From assembly GCA_933228895.1 (NCBI GenBank), contig OW121853.1:76864645-76928644 (forward strand): a stretch of 64,000 nucleotides of DNA, read 5' to 3'. The notes under the pieces were generated by a model that worked only from the letters and a program-made list of their open reading frames with translations, made no database searches and was not told the origin of the DNA. The DNA is from Platycnemis pennipes. Lineage: Eukaryota > Arthropoda > Insecta > Odonata > Platycnemididae. Every line of letters begins with the position of its first letter. Within the stretch, counting starts at the first letter, position 1. The position numbers and the translations under genes are program-made. Shown here piece by piece: positions 11,035 to 21,754 of the stretch.

Positions 11035-11677
11035 ATGTATGTAGATGCGCGCTACGTCGATGAGTCAAAAGAGCGATGTTACTTTTCGCTAGTTAGGCCC
11101 CACCTTGAGTATACAGCCTGTGTATGGAATCCGAATGAATTAGGTTTGATCAGAGAACTGGACAGTGTGCAGCGTAGAGCAGCTAGGTTCGTTAAAAGAT
11201 GTTACGATAGGCTGAATAGTGTTTCAGAATTAATACAAGAATTATGGTGGGAGTCATTATCAGAGCGTAGGTTAAAGTGCAGATTAAATCTATTAGAGAA
11301 ATCTATCAATCGGATAACTTTGCTGAAAATGTTAGGAGCAGATTGAAAACACCAGCGTATTATGCTAGATTCGACCAGATGAATAAGATTAGAGAAATAG
11401 ATTGTCGTACTGATAGATTCAAAATGGCATTTTTCCCTCGTACTATAAGAGAACAGAATAGACAGCATAGCAAAGGGATAGGTAGGGGAAATATTTTAGA
11501 GTAGTCTGTAGTGCATGATGCATGTATTAATCCCTTAAATACTATAGGTACTAACAATTTAGTTGCATGACTCCCTATAGTTGCTTGTTTGCATGTCGGT
11601 AGTGCATGCTTTGTGATATTCACCCCCTGCCACACACCCTCGCGGTGGCTTGCAGGGTATCATGTAGATGTAGATGT
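11035..11677 (+). mobile_element. LINE-A, 5'-truncated copy with intact 3' end
   Basis: The ORF segment reads SLVRPHLEYTACVWNPNELG, VQRRAARFVKRCYDRLNSVS and ELWWESLSERRLKCRLNLL, the C-terminal end of a jockey/CR1-group reverse transcriptase. A frame change near 11320 precedes a second segment with IDCRTDRFKMAFFPRTIREQ. The copy runs to CCACACACCCTCGCGGTGG and a (GTAGAT)n tail. It is 5'-truncated, as target-primed reverse transcription commonly leaves them. Confidence 0.85.
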
Positions 11678-11689
11678 CGGGTACGATTA

Positions 11690-11875
11690 GTCCGAACCTA
11701 CAACTTCGGGTCCGTGTTGTGAAGGCGGCAGTGAAAATTCGATTGGAAGATCAACCAGGACAACGGTTTCAATCAACGTTACGAGTGGAAATTTGTCCTT
11801 AAAAGATTAACGAAGGTCATGGCCAAGTTCTAAACAATCGTTTAGACGTTAAGGTATTTAAAATGAGGTTCGGAC
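11690..11875. mobile_element. Small TA-flanked MITE (mariner-like)
   Basis: The ends GTCCGAACCT and AGGTTCGGAC are a perfect 10-bp TIR flanked by TA on each side, as Tc1/mariner transposases leave. It is 186 bp long with no coding capacity. A single copy was seen here, so the boundary call is moderate. Confidence 0.55.
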
Positions 11876-12023
11876 TAGAGTCATAGTATCGATCATTTAG
11901 TTTTATCTTTGTCTTTCCATTCCCGTTTACCATGCGTCACAAGATGCGTACCACCAAAGGATATAACCAGTTTAGGAGAAATTATTCCTAATGATGACAA
12001 AAACAGAAATGGCAAGCAAGAGA

Positions 12024-13047
12024 TTTATTGGAAGTTGCAAAAACAATTTATATCGGGATTCATAGGCGAAGAATATGGTCATGTTTCGTTGCTTAGTTTC
12101 AGATTTGACTTTTTTTTAGGGATGGGTCGGTTCCACTTTTTTTCGGTTCCGGTTCCGGTTCGGTTCTTAACTTCGGTTCTCGGTTCCGATTCTCGGTTCC
12201 GGTTCTTAATTTACCACTTACTTTGCATTGCTCAATGGTGAGATAAGGTAATCAATAATCATTTTCAGAGACTGAATTAGAATAATTCGCGACTTTGAAG
12301 CATAAAGAACACTATTTCACCAGGATTTAATGTGAAGCCTCCACTTTGGGAGTGTGAGTAGGTTTCAAACTGGTTTTCGTGCCAATTATTTCGGTACCGA
12401 TTATTTTTGGCCTCGGTTCCGGTTCCGGTTCTTAGCTCAAGAACCGGTGGAACCGAGAACCGAAGAACCGAACCGACCCATCCCTACTTTTTTTATAAAC
12501 AAGATCTATTGTAATTGCCTATTTATTTGATTTTTATAGCAAATAACGTTAAAATTTTCTTGTGCAAGAAATGTAATAATGTTTTTCCATAACCATTTTG
12601 ACTCTCTTATCACCAGTATCGACAGTTCACTTTTGAAAGCGCTATCAGGGGAGAACTATTCCCCTTCTTGCGTGTTAATTTCAAAAGGTTTACCAAATAC
12701 GGACTACAGAATATGAGGAAGATTTTTTTTCGGCCCTAAGCCATAAAGTACCTACCAATCGCAGTGAAAAAAGTCTTTTCCTTTTTTTAAAGCATCGCTT
12801 TATAACGTCTCTGAGGTTCGACTGCCGATATTATTTTTTGCTCGATACTGGTCGTGACATAAACTACCGATTCTTTTCCTTCGCTTCGAAGAAATGGTCT
12901 CCGCTTTTCTTTGGGTTAACTCCTTCTCTCTTTCTACTGTCCCTCTCGCTCGCCTCTTTTTTTTTTTCATTTCTTTAATCTTCGCAGTCTGCCTCACAGC
13001 TTCCATGTCCACCTCATTAAGGCGAACCCCGAGCAGTCGGTGGGAAT
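12024..13047 (-). pseudogene. Orphan terminal exon of the small-gene family (unit 0)
   Basis: This is a fourth copy of the terminal exon found in genes 1-3. It keeps the block encoding HRLLGVRLNEVDMEAVRQ, the polypurine region, the 3' UTR motifs and the AATAAA polyadenylation signal (12024-12029, minus strand). The acceptor has changed from CAG to CGG at 13048-13049, so it could not be spliced in the ancestral way. No first or second exon lies between it and unit 1, and a 370-bp MITE has inserted (12117-12486). Intron-like family sequence continues to about 13.43 kb and recurs near 14.41 kb. I read it as the 3' remnant of a duplicated gene unit. Confidence 0.75.
12117..12486. mobile_element. 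MITE with TAGGGATGGGTCGG ends, 8-bp duplication
   Basis: The ends TAGGGATGGGTCGGTTC and GAACCGACCCATCCCTA are flanked by CTTTTTTT (12109-12116, 12487-12494). Inside each end the word GGTTCCGGTT/CGGTTCT repeats several times. A second copy in opposite orientation sits at 33937-34288 with its own perfect 8-bp duplication. An 8-bp duplication suggests hAT. It lies in the 3' UTR part of the orphan exon. Confidence 0.85.
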
Positions 13048-13441
13048 CCGCGGAATGGAAACTTGAGATTTATCAGACATTTATGAAAGGGTGCGGAGAT
13101 CTAAAGCCTTGCGCCGCCGGAGAACAATGGAGATAAGTAACTTGGAGAATCTCATGAGAACGATAGAGTTAAAATTGCTATGAACTTCATCGTGCGATAA
13201 ATACGATCTCGAGTTTTATATAAAAAAATGAATAGAAAATAGTAACGTTTTACTGCGGCAAAGAACCGTTTGAGACATGAGGATTATTTTCTAGGCATGA
13301 CAGAAACGTAAAGAGGAGCCAAAGTTGAGTTGGTTGATCAAAATTTCTCTAAAAGTAATTTCATATAATATTAACAAATATATTATAATAGGCAGTTATA
13401 AATATATTATTGACTAAATATTTCCGGTAAGCTGATTTCCA

Positions 13442-13790
13442 GACCTCTTGTTAAATACATAAATGGTTTTTTCAGGAGTTGAGGTCATTGTGAAAATGAT
13501 GAGATTCAACTATTTTGGCCGACGTTTCGGGAATTATATTTTTTCCTTCACCAGGGCTAAAATGGGATGAACCACCAATGAACATAGGTAAAATGAGGAT
13601 ATTTTCAATGCGAAAATGTTTTACAGTATGATTTTTTTACAAGGTTTAACGCCAAAAAATACACCATATTAGCCCTGATGAAGGAAAAAATATAATTTCC
13701 GAAACGTCGGCCAAATAGTTTAATGTCATCATTTTCACTAGGACCTAAACTCCTGAAAAAACCATTTATATAACTTTTAAACTTTTAAAA
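13442..13790. repeat. Inverted-repeat element with CTGATGA..GAAAC motif
   Basis: The left arm (about 13442-13562) and right arm (about 13673-13790) are inverted copies. They meet around a short spacer. The right arm has CTGATGA (13675-13681), a GGAAA/TTTCC stem and GAAACGTCGGCC (13701 on). The arrangement resembles the terminal repeats of Penelope-like elements, which are known to carry hammerhead ribozymes. It lies next to a LINE fragment and within intron-like sequence of unit 0. Confidence 0.6.
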
Positions 13791-13879
13791 TTATTTATAT
13801 ACATTTGTTCGAAATGGCTCCAAAGTTACCTAACAAAGAGGACACAATGTGTTTTCATTAATAACCATTACAGTGATTT

Positions 13880-14415
13880 TATATATAATACCTCTGGTGT
13901 ACCTCAGGGTTCAGTCTTAGGCCCTGTTTGTTTTTGGTATATATTAATGACCTATGTTGCCATGACTTTCGTGGTCAGGTTACTTCCTTTGCGGATGATT
14001 TTGCATGTTACAGTAATTTTACATGGGAACGTCTAAGACATGATATGCAAAATGATTGAAAGAACCTAAGACTATGTTTTTTTCGTAACAAATTATCTAT
14101 GAATGTACAGAAAACTATATGTTCTATATATATGAATGTGCAGAAAACTATATCATTCTTCAATATTATTTGCCAATATTTTGTTATGGCATATAATGCA
14201 TATCTTTGGTTACATATTGTTAATGTTTGTATTTTTTATATTTTTATTGCGCCTTGCTTTTGTTTTTTTATAGTATTTGAATTCTAACAATATTGTTTCC
14301 GATGGTAGCTTTTTTCAGGTTTCCCCCTTGTAAGCTACCTAAAGCTCAAATTTTTTCATTCATTGAATTATATGTACGAGTTTGAGTATTAAAAAATATC
14401 TATCTATGTATCTAT
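13880..14415 (+). mobile_element. LINE reverse-transcriptase fragment (palm region)
   Basis: The translation gives [12 protein letters not shown] and, shortly after, VYINDLCCHDFRGQVTSFADD, with the catalytic FADD box. A stop follows within about 25 codons. It belongs to a jockey/CR1-group LINE, is 5' and internally truncated, and ends in an ATCTATCTATG-type tail. Its relation to LINE-A is unclear, because LINE-A copies here lack this region. Confidence 0.75.
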
Positions 14416-14639
14416 AAATATTTTCAGGCTTCAGATGTGAACCTCGAATTTGTTGAAAGAGAAAGAAAACCTTTAAATAGTATCCTCTGAATTTTTTAAT
14501 ACTGCCTACCTAGGTTTCAACGGGTCGCAGTTATTTTAAGCGAGTTTAACACCCACAGAAGGAAGGGGTTAAAGGAAGCCACTATGGACCTTCCGTCATT
14601 ACACTTGATTATACTTTGATTATTATGCCTTTTATGCTT

Positions 14640-14890
14640 CCTAATGCTTTGCAAGTAAAATGACATTTTCAATCGTCCGTACGACAGTCTATCTCCAATC
14701 TGGTTTTAATGCTAAAATTTATTTAAATGGCATAATCTAAATTTTAACCTGTGTTCTGTTATTGGTTTCCATTCTAAATCTTCAATTAAGCTCCTAACAC
14801 TTATAAAATATCATGAGGAACTTTTAAAGATCTTACCATTATCCTTTACTCAAATTCTTATTATTTTTAATGAGCAAAGAAGGCAAGCAA
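14640..14890 (-). mobile_element. LINE-A relic
   Basis: AAAATGACATTTTCAATCG, GACAGTCTATCTCCAATC and the TTTTAACCTGTGTTCTG block follow the order of the LINE-A ORF end on the minus strand. It is diverged and lacks the 3' tail. Confidence 0.55.
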
Positions 14891-15200
14891 GCAAGTATAG
14901 AAGATCAGACGTTATTTTTTGGCATCCTCCTATCCTCCTGTACTGGGGAAAATAGAGAAGCAAAAATAGGGGCCCTAGTTTTCCAAAAATAAATTACCAT
15001 CATTATGGGCCTCCACAATTTATCGCCTGATTCTATGATTCGAATCCCATTCTACCGCATTTATGCTGGGTTTTTTTATGGCTAACGTTAGTTTCGATAG
15101 AAATTAAACTTAAATCAAACTTACAAATAAATTTAAGCATTTAAATCGATGTTGGCGGGTGCTGTACACGTTTTCCTCCAATATACTAGCCGAGTAACTA
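14891..15200. other. No gene; weak similarity to 47.0 kb
   Basis: GGCGGGTGCTGTACACG-like text with TACTAGCCGAG recurs at about 47020-47100 before unit 3, suggesting that the duplicated unit extends this far 3'. Nothing coding is seen. Confidence 0.35.
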
Positions 15201-15900
15201 AATTGACCCCCTTATTGTTTCTTTAATGACATTCAAAATTCACGATTTATATGCCGAACGATGCACAGTAGTAGCACACAGCAAAATTTAACGCAATCTT
15301 AAATGGATCATTCAAGCTGAAACATTCTGAACATCGTTAGCGCTTGTTTTGTGAGCGCTGGAAAAGGTCCATATTTTATTGAATAGATTCATTGAACCGA
15401 TTATGAGATGGCTGCTTCTCTCGCTAATTTTCATTCTCACCACTGCTTAAGCCAAAGATAGATAAGAGAGTGAATTTATCCGTCATGACTCGTCCGGAGA
15501 ACGTTGAAATAGTTAATAAGTTACGGTGGAATTGTACCCCTCTTCTTGTTTAAAATATTTTTGGCAAAAAAACTTAAATATATTTTAGAAATAAAGGAAT
15601 ACCCCAAGATAATTGTCGTGGTAAATTAAAATTCGCTCTAATTCGCGGAAGTGGTGTTTGAGAGGGATGAAACACCCGCACAACTTCTAATCCTGCGCTG
15701 CTTGCGAATATCATTTTCATGTTAACGTAATATAATGGCCATTTTAAATTAACTTACCTTTCCATTACCGTATACCTTCCGGAACAACATATAAATCGTC
15801 CGATGCAATAGCCATATTTATTTTAATAAGGGAAATAATTTTAGATTGAGTGCTTAATAACGTTTCTTTTCTCATTAATCGGAATATATGATGACAAAAA
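15200..15900 (-). repeat. 3' flank of gene unit 1, shared with units 2 and 3
   Basis: The block AATGACATTCAAAATTCAC, GCCGAACGATGCAC and GATTATGAGATGGCT recurs at 26.57-26.86 kb and, less completely, at 47.95-48.25 kb. Each copy sits just beyond a polyadenylation signal on the minus strand. This shows that the duplicated segment includes downstream DNA. Confidence 0.7.
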
Positions 15901-15920
15901 CAGAAATGGCAAGCAAGAGA

Positions 15921-15926
15921 TTTATT
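15921..15926 (-). terminator. Polyadenylation signal, gene 1
   Basis: AATAAA on the minus strand in the context CTTCCAATAAATCTCTTGC, followed by a T-rich segment (CTGTTTTTGTC). The same signal and context occur at 12024, 27129 and 48590, one per unit. Confidence 0.75.
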
Positions 15927-16410
15927 GGAAGTTGCAAAAACAATTTGTTACAGAATACATAGATAAAACATGCTTTAAAATGTTGTTACTTCGTTTCAGA
16001 TGTTACGTTTTTATAACAAAGAACTATTGTAAATATTTATTTCATTTTTGTTGTAAATATATCTCAAAATTTCTTTGATAAGTTATTTATAAAAATTATT
16101 TTTTTAGTGAATCAATGTTGTGTACAAAAAACAAATCGAAAATTCACTTTTGAAAGCGGAATCACACAATAGGTAGGGCGTAAACTGTTTTCAAATCAAC
16201 GTGTTAATTTCCACAGGTTTCGCCACACACAGATCACAATATTTGAAATCACTTCGTTCAGTCTTCAAATGACATATTTCAGTTCTGAGACTGAAGTCTT
16301 TCTGCATGTAAAATCACTTTTTTCTGTGAGATAGGACGGGAGAAGGCGTCACTTTGTGGAATTTCGTAATTTTCATTGTGACGAACAAAATAAATCCTCG
16401 AGTCAAGTCC

Positions 16411-16730
16411 ACACAACCTTTAGTGAACCGACCTAGGTTTCGAGAATCGCTGTCAATCTCTAGTAGAGACTTGAGATGGACAACAGTTGTCGAAACCTAG
16501 GTCGGTTTATTAACACAACTTCCAATAAACGGACCTAGGTTTCGAGAATTGTTGTCAATCTCAAGTAGAGACTTGAGATGGAAAACAATTGTCGAATCAT
16601 AGGTCTGTTTATTAACACAACTTCCAATAAACGGACCTAGGTTTCGAGAATTGTTGTCATTCTCAAGTAGAGCCGTGAGAGTTAAGTGCAATTGTCGAAA
16701 CCTAGGTCCGTTTATTGGAAGTTGTGTGGA
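16411..16730. repeat. Three tandem hairpins (about 100-110 bp period)
   Basis: Each unit starts with ACCTAGGTTTCGAGAAT and closes with ATTGTCGAAACCTAGGT or a variant, so each folds on itself; AACACAACTTCCAATAAAC links neighbours. Units begin near 16428, 16533 and 16633. The other three terminal exons lack this block, so it is an insertion into the 3' UTR region of unit 1. Confidence 0.8.
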
Positions 16731-17129
16731 AATGACAGAAGGTTATATTTTATTCGTTGATATGAAGACCACTTTTTTCCTTCTCTATATAACGACTGTG
16801 ATGCTCTCCTGCCATTATTAGCTATTGCTGGAACCTGATTGCCTCCTCTCCGACTCCCTTTTCTTCGCTGCAGAAATAGTTTCCACGTTTCCAAGGGTCG
16901 AATCTCTTCTCCATCTCTCTCTCCCTCTCGCTTGCCTCTTTTTATTTATTTTTTTTTAAATCTTCTTGGCATCCAATCCCACCTCCTTAAAAGGCAGACC
17001 CCAAGCAGTCGGCGGCATACATGATCTGCGGAATGGAAACAGGGATTTATCAGACATTTATGAACGTGTGTGCACGTTCAAACGGTATTAAACTTTCGAA
17101 GCGTGAAGATCGCTTTCAAGGCATCTATC

Positions 17130-19090
17130 GAACCATGTGCATTGAACATGTGGTTTCAGGCTTCATTTTGTGGAATTATAACATTTTGAAAGGGAGGAAA
17201 AAATAGTAATCACCACCAGGCATTATATTTAGGGAATAGTTCACTAAACTGTAGTCTTAACTAATCAGAGGAGGAATTCGCTATCATATAGAAGTTCTAA
17301 TATAAATGGTGTACCTTGGCGCGAAGGTTTCCATAGGAATGGATTTATTGGAAATTTGTCATTTTCTACTATTTCACTTCTAAGAGGATATTATTCGAGA
17401 TAGAAGAATAGGAGGAGCTATCTTTAGAATTCCGATTCTGAAGCAGTGGAGTCAGAGACTTTGCTCTTTGAATGGAGTCCTAATACAAATGGTGGCGAAG
17501 GTTTTATAAGAATGGGTTGGGTGGAAATTTGTTATTTTCCTCGTACACCTAAACCATTTCATATATATTATCGTTTTTAATGTGCAGGGTCAATTAACGG
17601 GTGATATTTCCCTACTTCATTCCAGTGTTAGTCGGTCAAACCCACTTGAACATCGGCGGTAGCTATATGGCTTCGACGACTCCTTGTGATCTTACCTCCG
17701 TTCCAAGAAAACGCCTTCCGATGGAGGCAAGAATGCTATTTATGTATCCATGAGACAGCGACCTTTCAGGAGGGAGGGAGACAACTAAGAAGGTCAAAGG
17801 CCCCACCTCGGCCCCGGGGGCAGGGCTCAGAAAAAAGATTTTTTGAGGGTGTCCCTCTACTGATAAATTGTACATCTACATTTCGGATTTGCTAAAATGA
17901 ACTACAACATGTTTCAGTTTTCAGCCCAGTGCGATTTCCTGTCAATTTCCATGCGGAATAACAAGGGCTGCGAGTATCCACAATTCTTTTTTTCTCCATC
18001 TAATATCCTATCCATATAATCATATGTTATATATTTTATAGCCATGTCTTCTAAGATGATATTATCGGAGATAGAAATGAGGTGGTATTTTCTTTAGGAT
18101 TCCGACTCTGAAGCAATGGTGTCAGAGACTTCATCGGGCGAAGGCGATGCTAATGTATAGCAATACAATTTATCTGCAGCTAGCTTAGAAAATAGTTCAT
18201 GTCCTTTGAATATATATCTCCCAATCAATTACTTTTGCCTGATTCAATTTGTTTCGTAACAGCTGCTCATTTTATTGTCATTGTCATGATACCTAAATAT
18301 GTGTAAAATGAAAATTTATCACCCGAGTAAAATTAACTTACTGAAGTGCACATTTTTTATCTTTTCTAATATGCTATGATGTGGAATAGAACAACATTGG
18401 TAAATTACCCAATTTACAAACTTTTTCCATCACGCTTTGAAGTTAAATAATGTGTTTTGAATCTGTGAATGCATTACCGATTGGTTCATTTCAAGCTAAC
18501 TTTTTTCTAATTTGCTAACGTAATTGGTGCGTTAAATTTTCTTTCTAATTTACCGTTACGTTCAAAAAGGTTGAACGTTATCTAAAGGTAAATATGTTTT
18601 GTATTGCAGTCTTTGCCTTACATAAAATCTAAAATCTATTTGTCCGCTACCTAACGTGCCCTTTGTTCTTTCACAATGTGTATCCTATTCAATTTCTACA
18701 TTTCAGCAGCAATATAAATTACGTACCTAGCATATGATTTTTATAAAACCTCCCTTATATTTTTCATTCTTATCATCTTAATGCGATAAAATGACTGTCC
18801 ATTGACCTGCAACAATTTTATTCATTTTTAAGTAGTCACTGAATGAATTTAATAGTGTGCCGTATTTCGGAAAACTATTCCCAGAACTGGGACTTGATCG
18901 ACTTCTCTGCAGAATCGGAGAACTATGTTAATTATTTAGGTCCGGTGAAATAAACCCGGAACTAATCTAAACTAAATAGTGAACTGCAAGTGTTGCCACA
19001 TCTGAACGAACTTTGAACTGAAACTTAGTGTTCTAAGAGGCTCTTATTAGGTTGATTGGGGGAGAAGTGTTTTGATGACGTTAGAAGGTG
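17130..19090 (-). repeat. Intron 2 of gene 1, collinear with intron 2 of gene 2
   Basis: The blocks at 17140-17560, 17580-17890, 17900-18140 and 18830-19080 each have a partner in gene 2 (28.1-28.4, 30.36-30.66, 30.68-30.96 and 31.6-31.9 kb). The closest is 17580-17890 against 30360-30670, nearly identical by eye. Two sub-blocks are also repeated within each intron. No open frame is shared, so this is non-coding evidence of unit duplication. The stretch 18140-18830 shows nothing else. Confidence 0.7.
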
Positions 19091-19470
19091 AACTTAAAAT
19101 AAGTAACCAGATACCAACTTGCGCCAACATAAAAATTGAAACACGGTAAGCGCCAGAAAGGGAGAAATATTTTGAAGGGATGGTAGGTTACTAATGGTGG
19201 GAATCTTAGAGGGAGAACGACGGATAACAAAGGCTAATCGCAATCAAAACGCAGTCATTTTACCAAAATTTCTCTCCCTAGAATGTACAATTTCGAGCAT
19301 CACCAGAAAATTGAACTTGCCTCCCCGGTAGGGCATCGAGAAGTTTTCTTGACCACCTAATTATTATCTCGTGATTCATTTGTCCACTGTCACACACCCT
19401 AGATGTTGGTCGCATGGCAACTCCCTATTCATTACTCACTGTTTTTGGGCCCGAGTTCCGGTCGAGGGTT

Positions 19471-20336
19471 TCAAGCTTCGCCTCCGTTCTCGAAGGCCTC
19501 GTCCAAGTACTCCTGGGAGATCCGCAGCTGGCCGTCGACGGTGAACGCCAACACTCCCCTGGACAGCAGGTAGGCAATGATGCGCCGATAATACTCCTGT
19601 GTGAGAAAGGAATTAGAACGGATTAGTTTTAGCGTGCCGGAATAGAAATCAACTTTCATTCATCATCATTACCGGCCGTGTGGTTACTATGAGTGGGATT
19701 TTTTTACTAAGTCTAAACTGAATTGATCTCGGAGATTCGAAAATTCGCTCTCATGATTGATCATTAGCGAAAATTCGGTTCGCGTTTTAGTTTCAACGCC
19801 TTAAATTCGAACCAAAATAAAATTGTTCACAAAATCCTTCTAAGTCAACCTAAGGGTAAATTCTGAGGTTTCAGGCGTTATTTAGTGAAAACGTAACATA
19901 ATAGTAACTTGAAAATTTGCCCATTTTTCAAGTTACTAACCTAAGGGTAATTGTTACGAGGATCGATACACACAGTCTTCGAGTACACAATACCGCTATT
20001 AATAATTAATTACATTGAAGGCTTCGCTGCGGTCTCAGATAAATTCACGAAGGGTAAAATGAAGACAATACCTATTTTTCAACGACGAACACACACTGAC
20101 ACTTTCGGTACGAATCTCGAGAAATCGTTACCCAGATTATTAAAAAAGTCATTCCACAATAGGGACACCCTATTTTGATCGTTATAAATATATACACACG
20201 TGCATTATCGTTCCGTTAAGACGATTCTGAATTGTTTCTGTGAATGTATGCGGGGGTGATTTCAAAAACTCACCGCATTGTTCCTCTGGTTCGCTCGCTT
20301 GATGCAGTTTGGCCTGGTAGGCAGTAGTCCCGGCAT
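19471..20336 (-). CDS. Small two-coding-exon gene 1 of a tandem paralogous family, function unknown (62 aa)
   Basis: Coding exons 20274-20336 and 19471-19596 (minus) join in phase 0: GCG/gtgagt to cacacag/GAG. The ATG at 20336 is chosen because it lies 12 nt after the initiator, has A at -3, and begins MPG/MPE in all three paralogues. Exon 1 (MPGLLPTRPNCIKRANQRNN then A) is basic and variable. Exon 2 carries EYYRRIIAYLLSRGVLAF and VDGQLRISQEYLDEAFENGG, then EA and TGA. There is no signal peptide or membrane segment; I infer an alternating helical/strand core of about 40 residues. By hand count, exon 2 differs from gene 2 at 23 of 126 sites, 13 of them third and only 3 second positions, and 31 of 41 residues match. 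That supports selection on this frame. A donor (GTGAGTAA) follows 31 nt after the stop. I do not recognise the family. Confidence 0.75.
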
Positions 20337-20347
20337 CTTCCCTCGAC

Positions 20348-20382
20348 TGAATCGGCCTCTTGGACTGAGCGCTACTTATATA
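20348..20382 (-). promoter_or_regulatory. Core promoter of gene 1 (TATA box and initiator)
   Basis: TATATAAG occupies 20375-20382 on the minus strand. An arthropod-type initiator TTCAGTC has its A at 20348, 34 nt downstream. The same arrangement and spacing occur at gene 2, and nearly so at gene 3. A second TCAGTCC at 20362-20368 is only 16 nt from the TATA box and is unlikely as the start. Confidence 0.75.
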
Positions 20383-20650
20383 CTCCCCGCCGAATGGGCA
20401 GATGGGCGTTAGCGCTCCAGCGCCGGGTGAAAAATTATTAATTCCGCAGCGTTTTGTCCCTGCCCCGTCTCATTCCGAGAAACGGCGGACGATTCCGGAG
20501 TTGTGGAATGGTCCCCCGCCGCATCTGCGTTCAAGGTCGCTTATTAATGAAGTCAAAACAATTAGGATTACTCATCGCCGAGCCATTGCCAGGTAGAGCG
20601 TGTTCGAGAAGGTTCTCACGGTTTCGATTTGCGGAGGGGGGAGTGGGAGA
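20383..20650 (-). promoter_or_regulatory. Proximal promoter block of gene 1, conserved in genes 2 and 3
   Basis: Next to the TATA box the order CGAATG..GATGGGCGT, a GCGCCGG/CGCCGGATG block, ATTATTAATTCCGC / ATTAATAAC, CGGACGATTCCGGAGTTGTGGAATG and GGATTACTCATCGCC recurs upstream of genes 2 and 3. A GATA-type site (CCACTGATAA on the minus strand) is kept in genes 2 and 3, while gene 1 has ATTAATAAGCG there. The length of similarity is about 250 bp. Confidence 0.65.
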
Positions 20651-20669
20651 GAAAAAAAGGTTTCCTTGA

Positions 20670-20790
20670 ACACAATAAAAGAAGACCGAACAACTTCATC
20701 GGCAATAATTTGAGGCACGGCGGAATGACGGAGACAATTATCTCGGCACAAGTTATTGAGAAGATTATTAAGGGATGTTCTCGCATTAGG
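20670..20790 (+). mobile_element. LINE-B fragment
   Basis: KRRPNNFIGNNLRHGGMTET then CSRIRY aligns with KRRRDNLIGHILRHDGLMKT and PRMRY of LINE-B. It runs straight into a minus-strand LINE-A 3' end. Confidence 0.6.
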
Positions 20791-20900
20791 TACATCTACA
20801 TAATACCCTGCAAGCCACCATAAAGGTGTGTGGCAGAGGGTGAACTCACACAAAACAGTCACCACACATAATGAACGAAAAGTATTAGTGATAATTCTAA
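20788..20900 (-). mobile_element. LINE-A 3' end
   Basis: ACATCTACATAATACCCTGC followed by CCACCATAAAGGTGTGTGGC is the reverse complement of the LINE-A terminus. The copy is only about 110 bp long. Confidence 0.85.
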
Positions 20901-20904
20901 TTTC

Positions 20905-21750
20905 GGCGGGGGTCAGTACTTCGCAATTTAAAAAAAAAAAACATTTCAGCGATTTCAGTCGTCACTTATATTCATTCACGAATTGATTTACGCACGTGAT
21001 GATTCGCCGTGTGAAAAGGATTTTAGGATTGTTGACTGATGATGAATCGTATGTTTAATATGTTTCTATTTTAACAACTAATTCGCAGGAATAGTTTTTT
21101 GTAAATTTTTGGCACATGATTATGTGGTTGTAATTGCTTAAAGCTCATTTATAATATCTTAACAACAAGCAATGATGCATCGCTAACGCTAATGGGGTCT
21201 ATTTATTCTAATGAAAATTGCAGGGGATAGAGTAAAAATTTTGTAATGCGGCATAAACCATTTTCTAAACTGTCTTTCCTGAATGTTGTTTTTTTTTGTA
21301 ATTTGTAATAGCATGGTTATTTCATCTGTTACTGTTGTATGGTGCTAATTTACTTTAGAAAGGGACAAGGTGGTCGATTACTGACTCGTAGTTTATGATT
21401 ATAAATTGGAATAAAATTGGGTTTCCCGTTACTGTTTTTGCCAACTCGCGCTAATATAAGTATCAAATGACGAGCATAGTTTCCTCTACGCAACCCTAAT
21501 TAATATAACGCTAAGTAAAATACTAGGTACGTGATCAAGCAGAAATTTTGCTCCCGCAACATTAGAGTTTCCTAGAAGATGCATTCCTTACCCAGCTGCC
21601 ACGACCGGACCCAAATGATTTGTTCAACTTTGATTCTGCTTCAACATTCATTCAGTTCATCCAAATTTCAGGTAGTAGGCATGAGTGATGCTTTTATTTC
21701 ATCACCTGATCTAGTGCATCTTCATACACAACGATAAATTAGTTAACAAT
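20905..21750. other. No feature recognised
   Basis: AT-rich, with no supported gene, TIR or RNA. Confidence 0.35.
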
Positions 21751-21754
21751 TAGA

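Larger units (their letters stand above)
15921..17025 (-). other. Gene 1 candidate terminal exon (3' UTR or extension)
   Basis: The acceptor CATTCCGCAG ends at 17026, preceded by a T/C-rich tract and TCTGATAAAT, a plausible branch site. The first bases join in the same phase as exon 2 and read RRLLGV. A +2 frameshift about 40 nt in relative to the other copies and early stops then break the frame. The rest is 3' UTR-like and carries a triple hairpin insertion (16411-16730). Because the frame is broken here, this exon most likely acts as 3' UTR in gene 1. Confidence 0.6.

Noticed and set aside
19471..19473. UGA as a selenocysteine codon in genes 1 and 2
   Set aside because: Gene 3 has TAA at the same place, the neighbouring residues are not a redox motif, and I saw no convincing SECIS fold.
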